DNA from: Mantis religiosa
Lineage: Eukaryota > Arthropoda > Insecta > Mantodea > Mantidae
NCBI GenBank assembly: GCA_030765055.1
Contig: CM060950.1
Location: 463,774,689-463,838,688 of the forward strand
Length of the DNA stretch: 64,000 bases
Reading direction: 5' to 3'
How positions within the stretch are numbered: position 1 is the stretch's first letter; every line of letters begins with the position of its first letter. The position numbers and the translations under genes were made by a program. The notes beneath the pieces were generated by a model that was not told the DNA's origin, searched no databases, and saw only the letters and a list, made by a program, of their open reading frames with translations. Below, piece after piece: positions 20,838 to 32,759 of the stretch.

Positions 20838-22636
20838 GAACAAAATTGTTAAATTTGGGGCATTCTTCAAAATATATGGAAACACATTGCTGAAGCATTT
20901 AAGTTATGTAAGTTGAAATTATTTTCCATATATTTTGAAGAGGGCTTTTATAACGATTTGTTTTAGTTAGAACTTTCTATATGTATATTGCTTGCTGATA
21001 TGTCTTAGTAGGCCATGAATTGACAATATTAAAAACAAAATTAATAGAGGAGTAACCATAGCTATGTAAAAATATATAATCTTGAGATAGATATGTTCTT
21101 CAGTCTTGTTTGATGACTATGAGAAATGTTGCGGTGAATATAATTGTAAACGAAGGTTAATAACCTTCAGAAAGGGTTTTTTGGTACAGCAACCTTTATA
21201 ACTGATGTACAGGGAAACCTGAATCTAAAATTTCAAGTTTATAAAAGAAAATCTGTATGACCTGCAATATTTTATATAACACACAAAAATCATACTATAA
21301 AAAGCACTAAATATTTTTTTTGAAAAAACTATTTAAGATAGAAAGATGAATTTTAAACGCTTAACTATATTCCCTATACCCCACCTAATGACAAATTTCA
21401 AGTAGCTGTGATTGTAAACTGTGGATTTTAGCATTTTTCACAAATGCCTCCCTTTAACCGTCACTTTCTTATGAGTTCCATTTTAGACTTTCCTATGCAA
21501 AGTAGCACTGTCTGTCTTTGAAACAAGTAAGGATCCCTTATGTTTCAACTTCCTCAGAAACTTCCTGGTATTGTTGCGTTTCAAAACATTGAAGCCTGTT
21601 CTTTTCAATTTGTTAACTCTTACATGTATACCTCCATTTTTGTGACATTTACAAGCTGCAATTTGTTTGTGATTACTGTTGTCTTTCTTCCTCCCAATTT
21701 GTAAGCTCCTTTTTAGAAATGTTTTGCAATGAAGGTTCATAATGATGTGTTAGATTCTGCTGATCAACACAATTTATCATACCTGTGCTTTCTTTTGATG
21801 CAATCTTCTTTCATTCTTCTGCATGACTTCAACATGTAGTCACTTCTGCATAAAGTCATTTCTGCATAAAGTCAACAAATGTTGACTTACCAAACAATGA
21901 AGGTTATATTACAGATGGTTATCAGAAGATGTATGTTGTAAACTGAAACAATAAGTATTTTGATGGGAACTGTACTGTATAAGTATACGAAATATTCCCA
22001 CAATCACAAATGCACAATGAAAGTCATAGTGGTCACATGTATGATATACCACACAAAATAAATTTGTAAAAGTTTTGTAAAATATTTGAACACATGACTA
22101 ACCTAACCTTCAAGCAGCGTTATAATATACATGAAAACAAAAGCTGTATTTACCAAGTTCTGGATGCTTGCCAAGTTCAGGTTAGCCAATTGAAAAGTTG
22201 CATCCCCATAACTGTTCAAATGTTATGAGTATGAAATTTGAAATGTATACAGGACAGCCAGAAGAATTAACTATGTGGTTGAGTCACCCAACATGAACGG
22301 CAAATTTGAGAATCCTTTTATATATATAAATTTGTTAACATTTCACTTATTTCACTTTAATTATATGTATATATATCTGTTTAGTAATTGTTATGTTAGC
22401 AAGAAAATTCTTTATATTATTATAGCATGTTTGTTCAATGTAAATTATTTAAAAATGTAAATTATAAAAATACTGAATGCAAATTTGGGCCCTCATATAG
22501 ACAAACTATGTATATAAAGAGAAATGTGATATAGTAATGCTAAGTTGTTGTTAAATTTTCATGTATTGCTGTATTTCATTACATGTATGTTTATTGTTAT
22601 ATGTTTTGTAGTATTTATGTTATAATTCATTCTTGT
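20838..22636 (+). repeat. Satellite monomer 3 (about 1.80 kb)
   Basis: The coiled-coil-tail junction contains a small duplication, CACTTCTGCATAAAGTCATTTCTGC, absent from monomers 1 and 2. In the link region the GC-rich GGGCGGGGCACACCCC piece is partly deleted (22485-22495). Confidence 0.85.
21483..21740 (-). pseudogene. Gene K fragment in monomer 3
   Basis: This 85-codon frame has the variants LQIGRKKDNSNHK and KLKRTGFNVLKR, which are shared with monomers 5 and 6. Confidence 0.5.
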
Positions 22637-24444
22637 GAACAAAATTGTTAAATTTGGGGCATTCTTCAAAATATAGGGAAACACATTGCTGAAGCATTTA
22701 AGTTATGTAAGTTGAAATTATTTTCCATATATTTTGAAGAGGGCTATTATAACGATTTGTTTTAGTTAGAACTTTCTTTATGAATATTGCTTGCTGATGT
22801 GTCTTAGTAGGCCATGAATTGACAATATTAAAAACAAAATTAATAGAGGGGTAACCATAGCTATGTAAAAATATATAATCTTGAGATAGATATGTTCTTC
22901 AGTCTTGTTTCATGACTATGAGAAATGTTGCGGTGAATATAATTGTAAACGAAGGTTAATAACCTTCAAAAAGGGTTTTTTGGTACAGCAACCTTTATAG
23001 CTGATGTACAGGGAAACCTGAATCTAAAATTTCAAGTTTATAAAAGAAAATCTGTATGACCTGCAATATTTTATATAACACACAAAAATCATACTATAAA
23101 AAGCACTAAATATTTTTTTTGAAAAAACTATTTAAGATAGAAAGATGAATTTTAAACGCTTAACTATATTCCCTATACCCTACCTAATGACAAATTTCAA
23201 GTAGCTGTGATGTAAACTGTGGATTTTAGCATTTTTCACAAATGCCTCCCTTTAACCGTCACTTTCTTATGAGTTCCATTTTAGACTTTCCTATGCAAAG
23301 TAGCACTGTCTGTCTTTGAAACAAGTAAGGATCCCTTATGTTTCAACTTCCTCAGAAACTTCCTGGTATTGTTGCGTTTCAAAACATTGAAACCTTTTCT
23401 TTTCAATTTGTTAACTCTTACATGTATACCTCCATTTTTGTGACATTTACAAGCTGCAATTTGTTTGTGATTACTGTTGTGTTTCTTCCTCTCAATTTTT
23501 AAGCTCCTTTTTAGAAATGTTTTGCAATGAAGGTTCATAATGATGTGTGAGATTCTGCTGATCAACACAATTTATCATACCTGTGCTTTCTTTTGATGCA
23601 ATCTTCTTTCATTCTTCTGAATGGCTTCAACATGTAGTCACTTCTGCATGAAGTCATTTCTGCATAAAGTCAACAAAAGTTGACTGACCAAACAATGAAG
23701 GTTATAATACAGATGGTTATCAGAAGATGTATGTTGTAAACTGAAACAATAAGTATTTTGATGTGAACCGTATTGTATAAGTATACGAAATGTTCCCACA
23801 ATCACAAATGCACAATGAAAGTCATAGTGGTCACATGTAAGATACACCACACAAAATAAATTTGTAAAAGTTTTGTAAAATATTTGAACACACGACCAAC
23901 CAAACCTTCAAGCAGCGTTATAATATACATGAAACCAAAAGCTGTATTTACCAAGTTCTGGAGGCTTGCAAAGTTCAGGTTAGCCAACTGAAGAGTTGTA
24001 TCTCCATAACTGTTCAAATGTTATGAGTATGAACTTTGACATGGATACAGGACAGCTAGAAGAATTAATTATGTGTTTGAGACACCCAACATGAACGACA
24101 AATTGGAGAATCCTTTTGTATATATAAATTTGTCCAAATTTCACTTTTTCACTTTATTATATGTATATATATCCGTTTAGCTATTGTTATGGTAGTAAAA
24201 AAATTCTTTATATTGTTATAGCATGTTTGTTCAATGTAAATTATTTAAAAATGTAAATTATAAATATACTAAATGCAAATTTGGCGCGGGGCACACCCCC
24301 TCATATAGACAAACTATACATATAAAGAGAAACGTGATATAGTAATGCTAAGTTGTTGTTAAATTTTCATGTATTACTGTATTTCATTACATGTATGTTT
24401 ATTGTTATATGTTATGTAGTATTTATGTTATAGTTCATTCTTGT
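22637..24444 (+). repeat. Satellite monomer 4 (about 1.81 kb)
   Basis: It carries the same small duplication at the coiled-coil junction as monomer 3 (23640-23670). Its link region is of the GCGCGGGGCAC type seen in monomers 2 and 5, so it is a recombinant of the two types. Confidence 0.85.
23281..23568 (-). pseudogene. Gene K fragment in monomer 4
   Basis: This 95-codon open frame reads LKIERKKHNSNHKQIAACK and keeps the ancestral KRKGFNVLKR text. Confidence 0.5.
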
Positions 24445-26235
24445 GAACAAAATTGTTAAATTTGGGGCATTCTTCAAAATATAGGGAAACACATTGCTGA
24501 AGCATTTAAGTTATGTAAGTTGAAATTATTTTCCATATATTTTGAAGAGGGCTTTTATAACGATTTGTTTTAGTTAGAACTTTTTATATGAATATTGCTT
24601 GCTGATATGTCTTAGTAGGCCATGAATTGACAATATTAAAAACAAAATTAATAGAGGAGTAACCATAGCTATGTAAAAATATATAATCTTGAGATAGATA
24701 TGTTCTTCAGTCTTGTTTCATGACTATGAGAAATGTTGCGGTGAATATAATTGTAAACGAAGGTTAATAACCTTCAGAAAGTGTTTTTTGGTACCGCAAC
24801 CTTTATAACTGATGTACAGGGAAACCTGAATCTAAAATGTCAAGTTTATAAAAGAAAATCTGTATGACCTGCAATATTTTATATAACACACAAAAATCAT
24901 ACTATAAAAAGCACTAAATATTTTTTTTGAAAAAACTATTTAAGATAGAAAGATGAATCTTAAACGCTTAACTATATTCTCTATACCCACCTAATGACAA
25001 ATTTCAAGTAGCTGTGATGTAAACTGTGGATTTTAGCATTTTTCACAAATGCCTCCCTTTAACCGTCACTTTCTTAAGAGCTCCATTTTAGACTTTCCTA
25101 TGCAAAGTAGCACTGTCTGTCTTTGAAACAAGTAAGGATCCCTTATGTTTCAACTTCCTCAGAAACTTCCTGGTATTGTTGCGTTTCAAAACATTGAAAC
25201 CTGTTCTTTTCAATTTGTTAACTCTTACATGTATACCTCCATTTTTGTGACATTTACAAGCTGCAATTTGTTTGTGATTACTGTTGTCTTTCTTCCTCCC
25301 AATTTGTAAGCTCCTTTTTAGAAATGTTTTGCAATGAAGGTTCATAATGATGTGTGAGATTCTGCAGATCAACACAATTTATCATACCTGTGTTTTCTTT
25401 TGATGCAATCTTCTTCCATTCTTCTGCATGACTTCAACATGAAGGCACTTCTGTATGAAGTCAACAAATGTTGACTTACCAAACAATCAATGTTATAATA
25501 CAGATGGTTATCAGAAGATGTATGTTGTAAACTTAAACAATAAGTATTTTGATGTGAACTGTTATGTATAAGTATACGAAATGTTCCCACAATCACAAAT
25601 GCACAATGAAAGTCATAGTGGTCACATGTTTGATACACCACACAAAATAAATTTGTAAAGGTTCTGTAAAATATTTGAACACACGACTAACCTAACCTTC
25701 AAGCAGCGTTATAATATACATGAAACCAAAAGCTGTATTTACCAAGTTCTGGAGGCTTGCAAAGTTCAGGTTAGCCAACTGAAGAGTTGTATCTCCATAA
25801 CTGTTCAAATGTTATGAGTATGAACTTTGACATGGATACAGGACAGCTAGAAGAATTAATTATGTGTTTGAGACACCCAACATGAACGACAAATTGGAGA
25901 ATCCTTTTGTATATATAAATTTGTCCAAATTTCACTTTTTCACTTTATTATATGTATATATATCCGTTTAGCTATTGTTATGGTAGTAAAAAAATTCTTT
26001 ATATTGTTATAGCATGTTTGTTCAATGTAAATTATTTAAAAATGTAAATTATAAATATACTAAATGCAAATTTGGCGCGGGGCACACCCCCTCATATAGA
26101 CAAACTATACATATAAAGAGAAACGTGATATAGTAATGCTAAGTTGTTGTTAAATTTTCATGTATTACTGTATTTCATTACATGTATGTTTATTGTTATA
26201 TGTTATGTAGTATTTATGTTATAGTTCATTCTTGT
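24445..26235 (+). repeat. Satellite monomer 5 (1,791 bp)
   Basis: This has diagnostic changes TTTTTTGGTACCGCAACC, TGAATCTTAAACGC and TTCTCTATACCCACC. All recur in monomer 6 exactly 1,791 bases later. Confidence 0.9.
25088..25375 (-). pseudogene. Gene K fragment in monomer 5
   Basis: This is a 95-codon frame whose translation is identical to that of monomer 6. It starts at a Met (MLICRISHIIMNLHC) that lies in the altered 5' part, not at the gene-K start. Confidence 0.5.
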
Positions 26236-28027
26236 GAACAAAATTGTTAAATTTGGGGCATTCTTCAAAATATAGGGAAACACATTGCTGAAGCATTTAA
26301 GTTATGTAAGTTGAAATTATTTTCCATATATTTTGAAGAGGGCTTTTATAACGATTTGTTTTAGTTAGAACTTTTTATATGAATATTGCTTGCTGATATG
26401 TCTTAGTAGGCCATGAATTGACAATATTAAAAACAAAATTAATAGAGGAGTAACCATAGCTATGTAAAAATATATAATCTTGAGATAGATATGTTCTTCA
26501 GTCTTGTTTCATGACTATGAGAAATGTTGCGGTGAATATAATTGTAAACGAAGGTTAATAACCTTCAGAAAGTGTTTTTTGGTACCGCAACCTTTATAAC
26601 TGATGTACAGGGAAACCTGAATCTAAAATGTCAAGTTTATAAAAGAAAATCTGTATGACCTGCAATATTTTATATAACACACAAAAATCATACTATAAAA
26701 AGCACTAAATATTTTTTTTGAAAAAACTATTTAAGATAGAAAGATGAATCTTAAACGCTTAACTATATTCTCTATACCCACCTAATGACAAATTTCAAGT
26801 AGCTGTGATGTAAACTGTGGATTTTAGCATTTTTCACAAATGCCTCCCTTTAACCGTCACTTTCTTAAGAGCTCCATTTTAGACTTTCCTATGCAAAGTA
26901 GCACTGTCTGTCTTTGAAACAAGTAAGGATCCCTTATGTTTCAACTTCCTCAGAAACTTCCTGGTATTGTTGCGTTTCAAAACATTGAAACCTGTTCTTT
27001 TCAATTTGTTAACTCTTACATGTATACCTCCATTTTTGTGACATTTACAAGCTGCAATTTGTTTGTGATTACTGTTGTCTTTCTTCCTCCCAATTTGTAA
27101 GCTCCTTTTTAGAAATGTTTTGCAATGAAGGTTCATAATGATGTGTGAGATTCTGCAGATCAACACAATTTATCATACCTGTGTTTTCTTTTGATGCAAT
27201 CTTCTTCCATTCTTCTGCATGACTTCAACATGAAGGCACTTCTGTATGAAGTCAACAAATGTTGACTTACCAAACAATCAATGTTATAATACAGATGGTT
27301 ATCAGAAGATGTATGTTGTAAACTTAAACAATAAGTATTTTGATGTGAACTGTTATGTATAAGTATACGAAATGTTCCCACAATCACAAATGCACAATGA
27401 AAGTCATAGTGGTCACATGTTTGATACACCACACAAAATAAATTTGTAAAGGTTCTGTAAAATATTTGAACACACGACTAACCTAACCTTCAAGCAGCAT
27501 TATAATATACATGAAACAAAAGCTGTATTTACCAAGTTCTGGATGCCTGCAAAGTTCAGGTTAGCCAACTGAAAAGTTGTATCCCCATAACTGTTCAAAT
27601 GTTATGAGTATGAATTTTGACATGGATAGAGGACAGCTAGAAGAATCAATTATGTGGTTGAGTCACCCAACATGAACGACAAATTGGAGAATCCTTTTGT
27701 ATATATAAATTTGTTAAGATTTCACTTATTTCACTTTAATTATCTGTATATATATCCGTTTAGCAATTGTTATGTTAGTAAATAAATTCTTTATATTTTT
27801 ATAGCATGTTTGTTCAATGTAAAGTATTTAAAAATGTAAATTATAGAAATACTTAAAGCAAATTTGTGGCGGGGCACACCCCCTCATAGAGACAAAGTAA
27901 ATATATAAAAAGAAACGTGTCATAGTAATGCTAATTTGTTGTTAAATGTTCATTTATTATTATATTTCATTTCATGTATGTTTATTGTTATATGTTATGT
28001 AGTATTTATGTTATACTTCATTGTTGT
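26236..28027 (+). repeat. Satellite monomer 6 (about 1.79 kb)
   Basis: The first 1.26 kb are indistinguishable by eye from monomer 5. From 27498 the sequence switches to an older variant (AAGCAGCATTATAATATACA), marking the end of the recent duplication. The link region returns to the GGCGGGGCACACCCC type. Confidence 0.9.
26879..27166 (-). pseudogene. Gene K fragment in monomer 6
   Basis: The translation is identical to monomer 5. A second, overlapping minus-strand frame (27432-27160) covers the coiled-coil tail in antisense and is not a real gene. Confidence 0.5.
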
Positions 28028-28985
28028 GAACAAAATTGTTAAATTTGGGGCATTCTTCAAAATATATGGAAACACATTGTTGAAGTATTTAAGTTATGTA
28101 AGTAGAAATTATTTTCCATATATTTTGAAGAGGGCATTTATAACGGTATGTCTTAGAACTTTTTATATGAATATTGTTTTCTGATATGTCTTAGTAGGCC
28201 ATGAATTGACAATATTAAAAACAAAATTAATAGAGGAGTAACGATAGTTATGTCAAAATCAATAACCTTGAGATAGATATGTGTTCTTCAGTCTTATTTC
28301 ATGACTGAGAAATGTTGCGGTGAATGTAATTGTAAACGAAGGTTAATAACCTTCAAAAAGGGTTTTTGGGTATTCGTAATAGAAACTAGTGAACTGTATT
28401 TCAGACTATAAAATTAAATCATAATATAATGAAATTGGGGTCATATAAATTTTATTTCTGTCACCAAAAAAATTTACACCTGAGGAAAGATCTCATGACT
28501 CTTATTTAATTAAATATGGAGCTGGATGTTCCCTAGAATGTCTGCGCTTCCTATCTGCTACTAGAGGAGGAGGAAACGCCACAAAAATGTCGTCTGAAAA
28601 TGTGGCTCGATTATGATGGAGACAGATTAAGCTGGAAAAAAGCTCGAATCACTCTTTAGTTGGGGTCATATATAGGGATAGAATAAAGCAGTTAAAACAA
28701 CGAAAAGGTAAAAGTCAAAATAAAACAAACATTTCCAAATTAAAGGATAAGAAAATAGTAAACAAATACAAGGAAGAAATAAAAAAGAAACTATATAGCT
28801 ACGTTATTGAAGATACAGTAGATATGGATGCAGCATGTAAACATTTTAAAGAACAGATAACAAATACAGCACAAGAATTCCTAGGAATGGAATCTAAGAG
28901 AAAACGAAATATAATGGTTCGATCAACAATATAGGATAATGATAGAGGTCACAAATAAGGCATACATGGAATATATATATGGAAG
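28028..28985 (+). repeat. Right-end long-form segment plus RTE linker fragment
   Basis: This is homologous to 270-1230 and 13955-14915. 28028-28655 is the long-form segment. 28655-28920 is the RTE linker, with stops (YKEEIKKKLYSYVIEDTV). It joins gene-K sequence at about 28990, at the same boundary as 14915, so both larger units descend from one rearranged ancestor. Confidence 0.8.
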
Positions 28986-29065
28986 AATATTTGAACTCGC
29001 ATTGTTATCTGTCACTGTCACTTTCTCGGGAGCCTTGCCATGAAGTCTAATATTCTCAATGTTAA

Positions 29066-30940
29066 ATTATTGTTAATTAGAATAGGAGTAAAGCCTGATT
29101 TAACATTGTATTGCTTTCTTGTTGCAACGGAAGGTATAAGATTCCTACCAGGATAGGTTTGTACAGTGGCTTAATCAAAGCCACTAGCCATAATAGTAAG
29201 TAATGATACTAGAATGCTATGCTTGAGATAAATGTTAAGTGAAAACATATAGTAGCCCAAGAGTTAACAGTGATTCTAGTAGGTCACCTTTTGATGTAAA
29301 TGGAAGAATGGTTGATGTATTTTTGAGCATTGGTAAGGGTCATATTTCTATGTAGAAGTTTTGTATGGCCATGGGTATGGATTTCATGAACAATTCTACT
29401 TACAATTTCCATCTCATAGACAAAAATAAAGAGATTAGTTAGTAGTATTATATGGGAAAGTTGCATTAAAGGAGAAGCACTGAGTGCTACTGAAAGTTTC
29501 CATGGAGTAAATGTCACAAAGAAGTTTTTGTATTACAAAAGAAATTGCAAATTGCAGTGATTGCAACTGTTAGTGAATTTAATATGGATTATAAAGGTAG
29601 ACTTAATGTTATGGCAAAAGGTACATCAGGCAAATTAAGTCTTGTTAGCAAGAAAATTAGCAATATTAGGGATAGGTGAAAGCTAAAACAAAGTGATCAA
29701 AGATCATTGAGCAAATATAAATCTGCCAAGCAGCAGTTAAAGGTGACTAAATTAAAAGAGGAAGAGGATAGTAAACTACCTGAGTTAATTTCATATAGTG
29801 CAGGATGGTTTTGAATCAAAGAAAAAAATGTTGTTTATATTTAGAGCTCCTAGCTAGATTTTTCTTCCTGTAAATATTTTGGCATTTTTAATACTCTTAT
29901 AATCCAGCCACTAAAGTTTTCAATGAATTTAAGTTTTGCATATATGTATATTCCTAGATAAGTTTTCAATAAAAGTTGGTATTATTATAGCTGTATATGA
30001 AAAAATTAATAATGATTGGTATTGAAAAAAGAAAATTGAAGAAAATTCAAGAAAACTGTATCATATTTCTTAAATTTTCTCCTCCAGTACCATTAGACTT
30101 GGGCAAATGAGTATATAAATACATAGTTTTGTAACTATTATCTAAAGGAACCAGAATCCAAAGTTCCAATCATTTATAACAAATATTGTAGAGACTGTAA
30201 TATGTTTCCCAATGTAAAGAAATCATAGCAAAAAATTAAATTATTATTTGCTTAGTAAAAATTATTGTAGATAGAAAAATTGTAAAAAAAAAGGGTCAAA
30301 GGCAACCAAATTAAAGAGAAAGAAAGTGATAAGATAGCTGTAGGGCCTGCATATGATGCATGGAGTTTTCAAAGTAAAGAAAGTAGTGTAATTTCAATCT
30401 AAATCTTTAAATTTATTTTTCTCCACTTTCAAATTTTGAACATTTTTGTATCTTCAAAATGCACCAACTTCTGCAATTCTCAACGAATTTGTATTAAACT
30501 TGGCATACATATTCCTAAATAAAAGTTTAATAAAAGTTGGTAAATTTTTTATTTAAATTAAATAGTTTATTTATTATTGATTTTTAAATCTCAAATTGCA
30601 AAAAAAAATAAAAATTGAATATATTCACACATATACTTTTTTGTCCAAGAATACTTGATGCACACTTAAAATGTACAGCAACATTTATAACTGATGTACA
30701 GGGAAACCTGAATCTAAAATTTAAAGTTTATAAAAGAAAATCTGTATGACCTGGGACATTTCATATAACACACAAAAATCATACTATAAAAAGCACTACA
30801 TATTTTTTTGAAAAAACTATTTAAGATAGAAAGATGAATTTTAAACGCTTAACTATATTCCCTATACCCCACCTAATGACAAATTTCAAGTAGTTGTGAT
30901 GTAAACTGGGGATTTTAGCATTTTTCAAAAATGCCTCCCC
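29066..30940 (+). mobile_element. TTAA transposon, right-end copy
   Basis: TTAA flanks lie at 29062-29065 and 30941-30944, and the site in gene K is the same as at 5291. The left end starts ATTATTGTTAATTAG, with the same missing terminus. The transposase remnant (29236-29814) reads SSRSPFDVNGRMVD and GKGHISM, then the basic tail ending SAGWF and TGA, with several stops. The 3' terminus is TTTTCAAAAATGCCTCCCC. Confidence 0.75.
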
Positions 30941-30944
30941 TTAA

Positions 30945-32030
30945 CTGTCACTTCCTTATGAGTTCCATTTTAGAGTTTACTATGCAAAGTATCACTGTCT
31001 GTCTTTGAAACAAGTAAGGATCGCTTATGTTTCAACTTCCTCAGAAACTTCCTGGTATTGTTACGTTTCAGAACATTGAAACCTTTCCTGTTCAATTTGT
31101 GAACTCTTACATGTATCCTTGCATTTTTGTGACATTTACAAGCCGCAATTTGTTTGATATTACTGTTGTCTTACTTTGTCTCAATTTGTAAGTTCTTTTC
31201 AGAAATGTTTTGCAAAGAAGGTTAATAAAGATGTGTGAGATTCTACTGATCAACACAACTTATCACATCTGTGTTTTCTTTTGATGCAATCTTCTTTCGT
31301 CCTTCTGCATGACTTCCAGGTGAGAGAGAATCATAGCTTCTCTGACACTCATGTGATACTTTTTCATGCCCCATATCAGATGATATGGTATCGTGATATG
31401 ATATATGATATATGATATGATATCCCTGGGTTACCTCCTGTCGGTCGTCTCGTCGCGAGGAGGTGAGTTTGGCTCGGTTACGAATTGGGCACTGTCTTTT
31501 TACTCATAGTTTTCTTTTTAAAAAGGAGCCTTCTCCACTGTGTCCGTTTTGCAATGAAGCGTTGTCTGTACGACACGTGTTGCCAGAGTGTTTTCACCTA
31601 GCAGACCTTAGGACGTCTCTGCAGCTGCCTGTCAGCTTTGCAGAAATGCTAGCGGACGATAACGCAGTAGTGAAGAAGGTTTATAGATTCTTTTCGAGAT
31701 TAGATTTTAGGATTTAGCAAATAGAATTTATAGCTTTTTAGATGACATTTATATTGTGGTTTTTTTACGTGTATGTATCTTTGTCATTATATTGACATTT
31801 AAAGTGTTTTAGAATAATTTATATCTTGCTTTTGCCATGACCAGTTTCTTTTAAAAAGGGCGCTGATGACCTCTGCAGTTGAGCGCCCTTATACCCATCA
31901 TCATTAGATGAAGATGGGGTAGAAAGTAACCGTTTGTCTTGGAACTTTCTTTTAGAAGTCTGCACACAAACACCTTTCTTTTCATTAATAGTGTTTTCTG
32001 ACAGGATTGAGCTCCTATGACTGTATTAAT
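30945..32030 (-). pseudogene. Gene K proximal part, interrupted by a LINE fragment
   Basis: The minus-strand gene-K start region is at about 31912-32000 and its basic core at 30960-31377. They are separated by a truncated I-type LINE inserted at AGATGA. With the insert removed on paper the order matches 7740-7171. Frameshifts are present. Confidence 0.6.
31423..31905 (+). mobile_element. 5'-truncated I-type LINE fragment with complete 3' end
   Basis: This matches the end of the I-type LINE from position 37640 on and carries on beyond it, so it shows the true 3' end of that family. The coding part 31463-31717 reads LARLRIGHCLFTHSFLF and CPFCNEALSVRHVLPEC, a C-terminal Cys-Cys-His-Cys cluster, and stops at 31715. 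The 3' UTR ends GGGCGCTGATGACCTCTGCA, TTGAGCGCCC and a CATCATCAT tail. AGATGA is present on both sides (31378-31383, 31906-31911). Between the left duplication and the LINE lie about 39 bases of TGATAT-type filler. Confidence 0.85.
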
Positions 32031-32362
32031 TACAATCTGGTGTAATCTGTAAGCAATTTCGCCTGAGGTGCCGTATGTAGTAAATGCGTGCGTTAAACAC
32101 TACGCATTTCATTTCATTTGTAAGCGATAGACACTCTCTCTTTAATTAGCTCTTTGTTGAGTAACATGTATCTCTAGGCAACTCCACTTCTGGACAGGTA
32201 AATTGCTGTTATGGCTGCCTTTGTAATCTGCTTTTTGTAGTAAATATTCTTATTAAGCGAATTCAACCTTCAATTAGCCTTTCCCTACATTTGTAGAAGT
32301 GAAGCCTTTATAGAAAAACTCCAACCTCTCGCCAAAGCATGTAGTCCTGCTCTGAGTGTTTA
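32031..32362. repeat. Gene-K upstream flank, second copy
   Basis: This is nearly identical to 7741-8060. It ends at CTCTGAGTGTTTA, where LINE copy A begins; the first copy continues with other sequence at the same point. Confidence 0.65.
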
Positions 32363-32759
32363 CCCCACAGGGGCCTACTTCGGTAGGTACGGGTTTGGCG
32401 AACCCGGGGTCCCGAGCCAACAGTCTCCCTCGAGTGGGCTCCTCCTCGTGGTTGAGGGAGACGGTCAACAGGCCCACCCACGTATAGGCCGTGCGTGGAG
32501 ACCCGTGTCGGTGGAAAGGTTTGTCCTGGTGGTTGAGGGATGCGTATCTGAGCTCGTAACAGTGTTTTTCTGAATTCGGAGAGAGTGCGCATTTCTAATA
32601 CACTACTTTGGCTTCTGCTTCGCCTAAACGGGAGGTTAGGGACTAACCCACCCCTAATCAATCGGCCAGGACTAGGTATTGTACCGACCTCCAGGGTGAG
32701 TTGGACGGCGAGCTCACTGTATCCCCTGTGTAGCCCTGTCATCCCAGTGGGATGACCCC

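Noticed and set aside
17250..28027. Regularly spaced repeats considered as a CRISPR-like array
   Set aside because: The repeated unit is 1.8 kb and contiguous, without short repeat/spacer alternation, and the context is eukaryotic.
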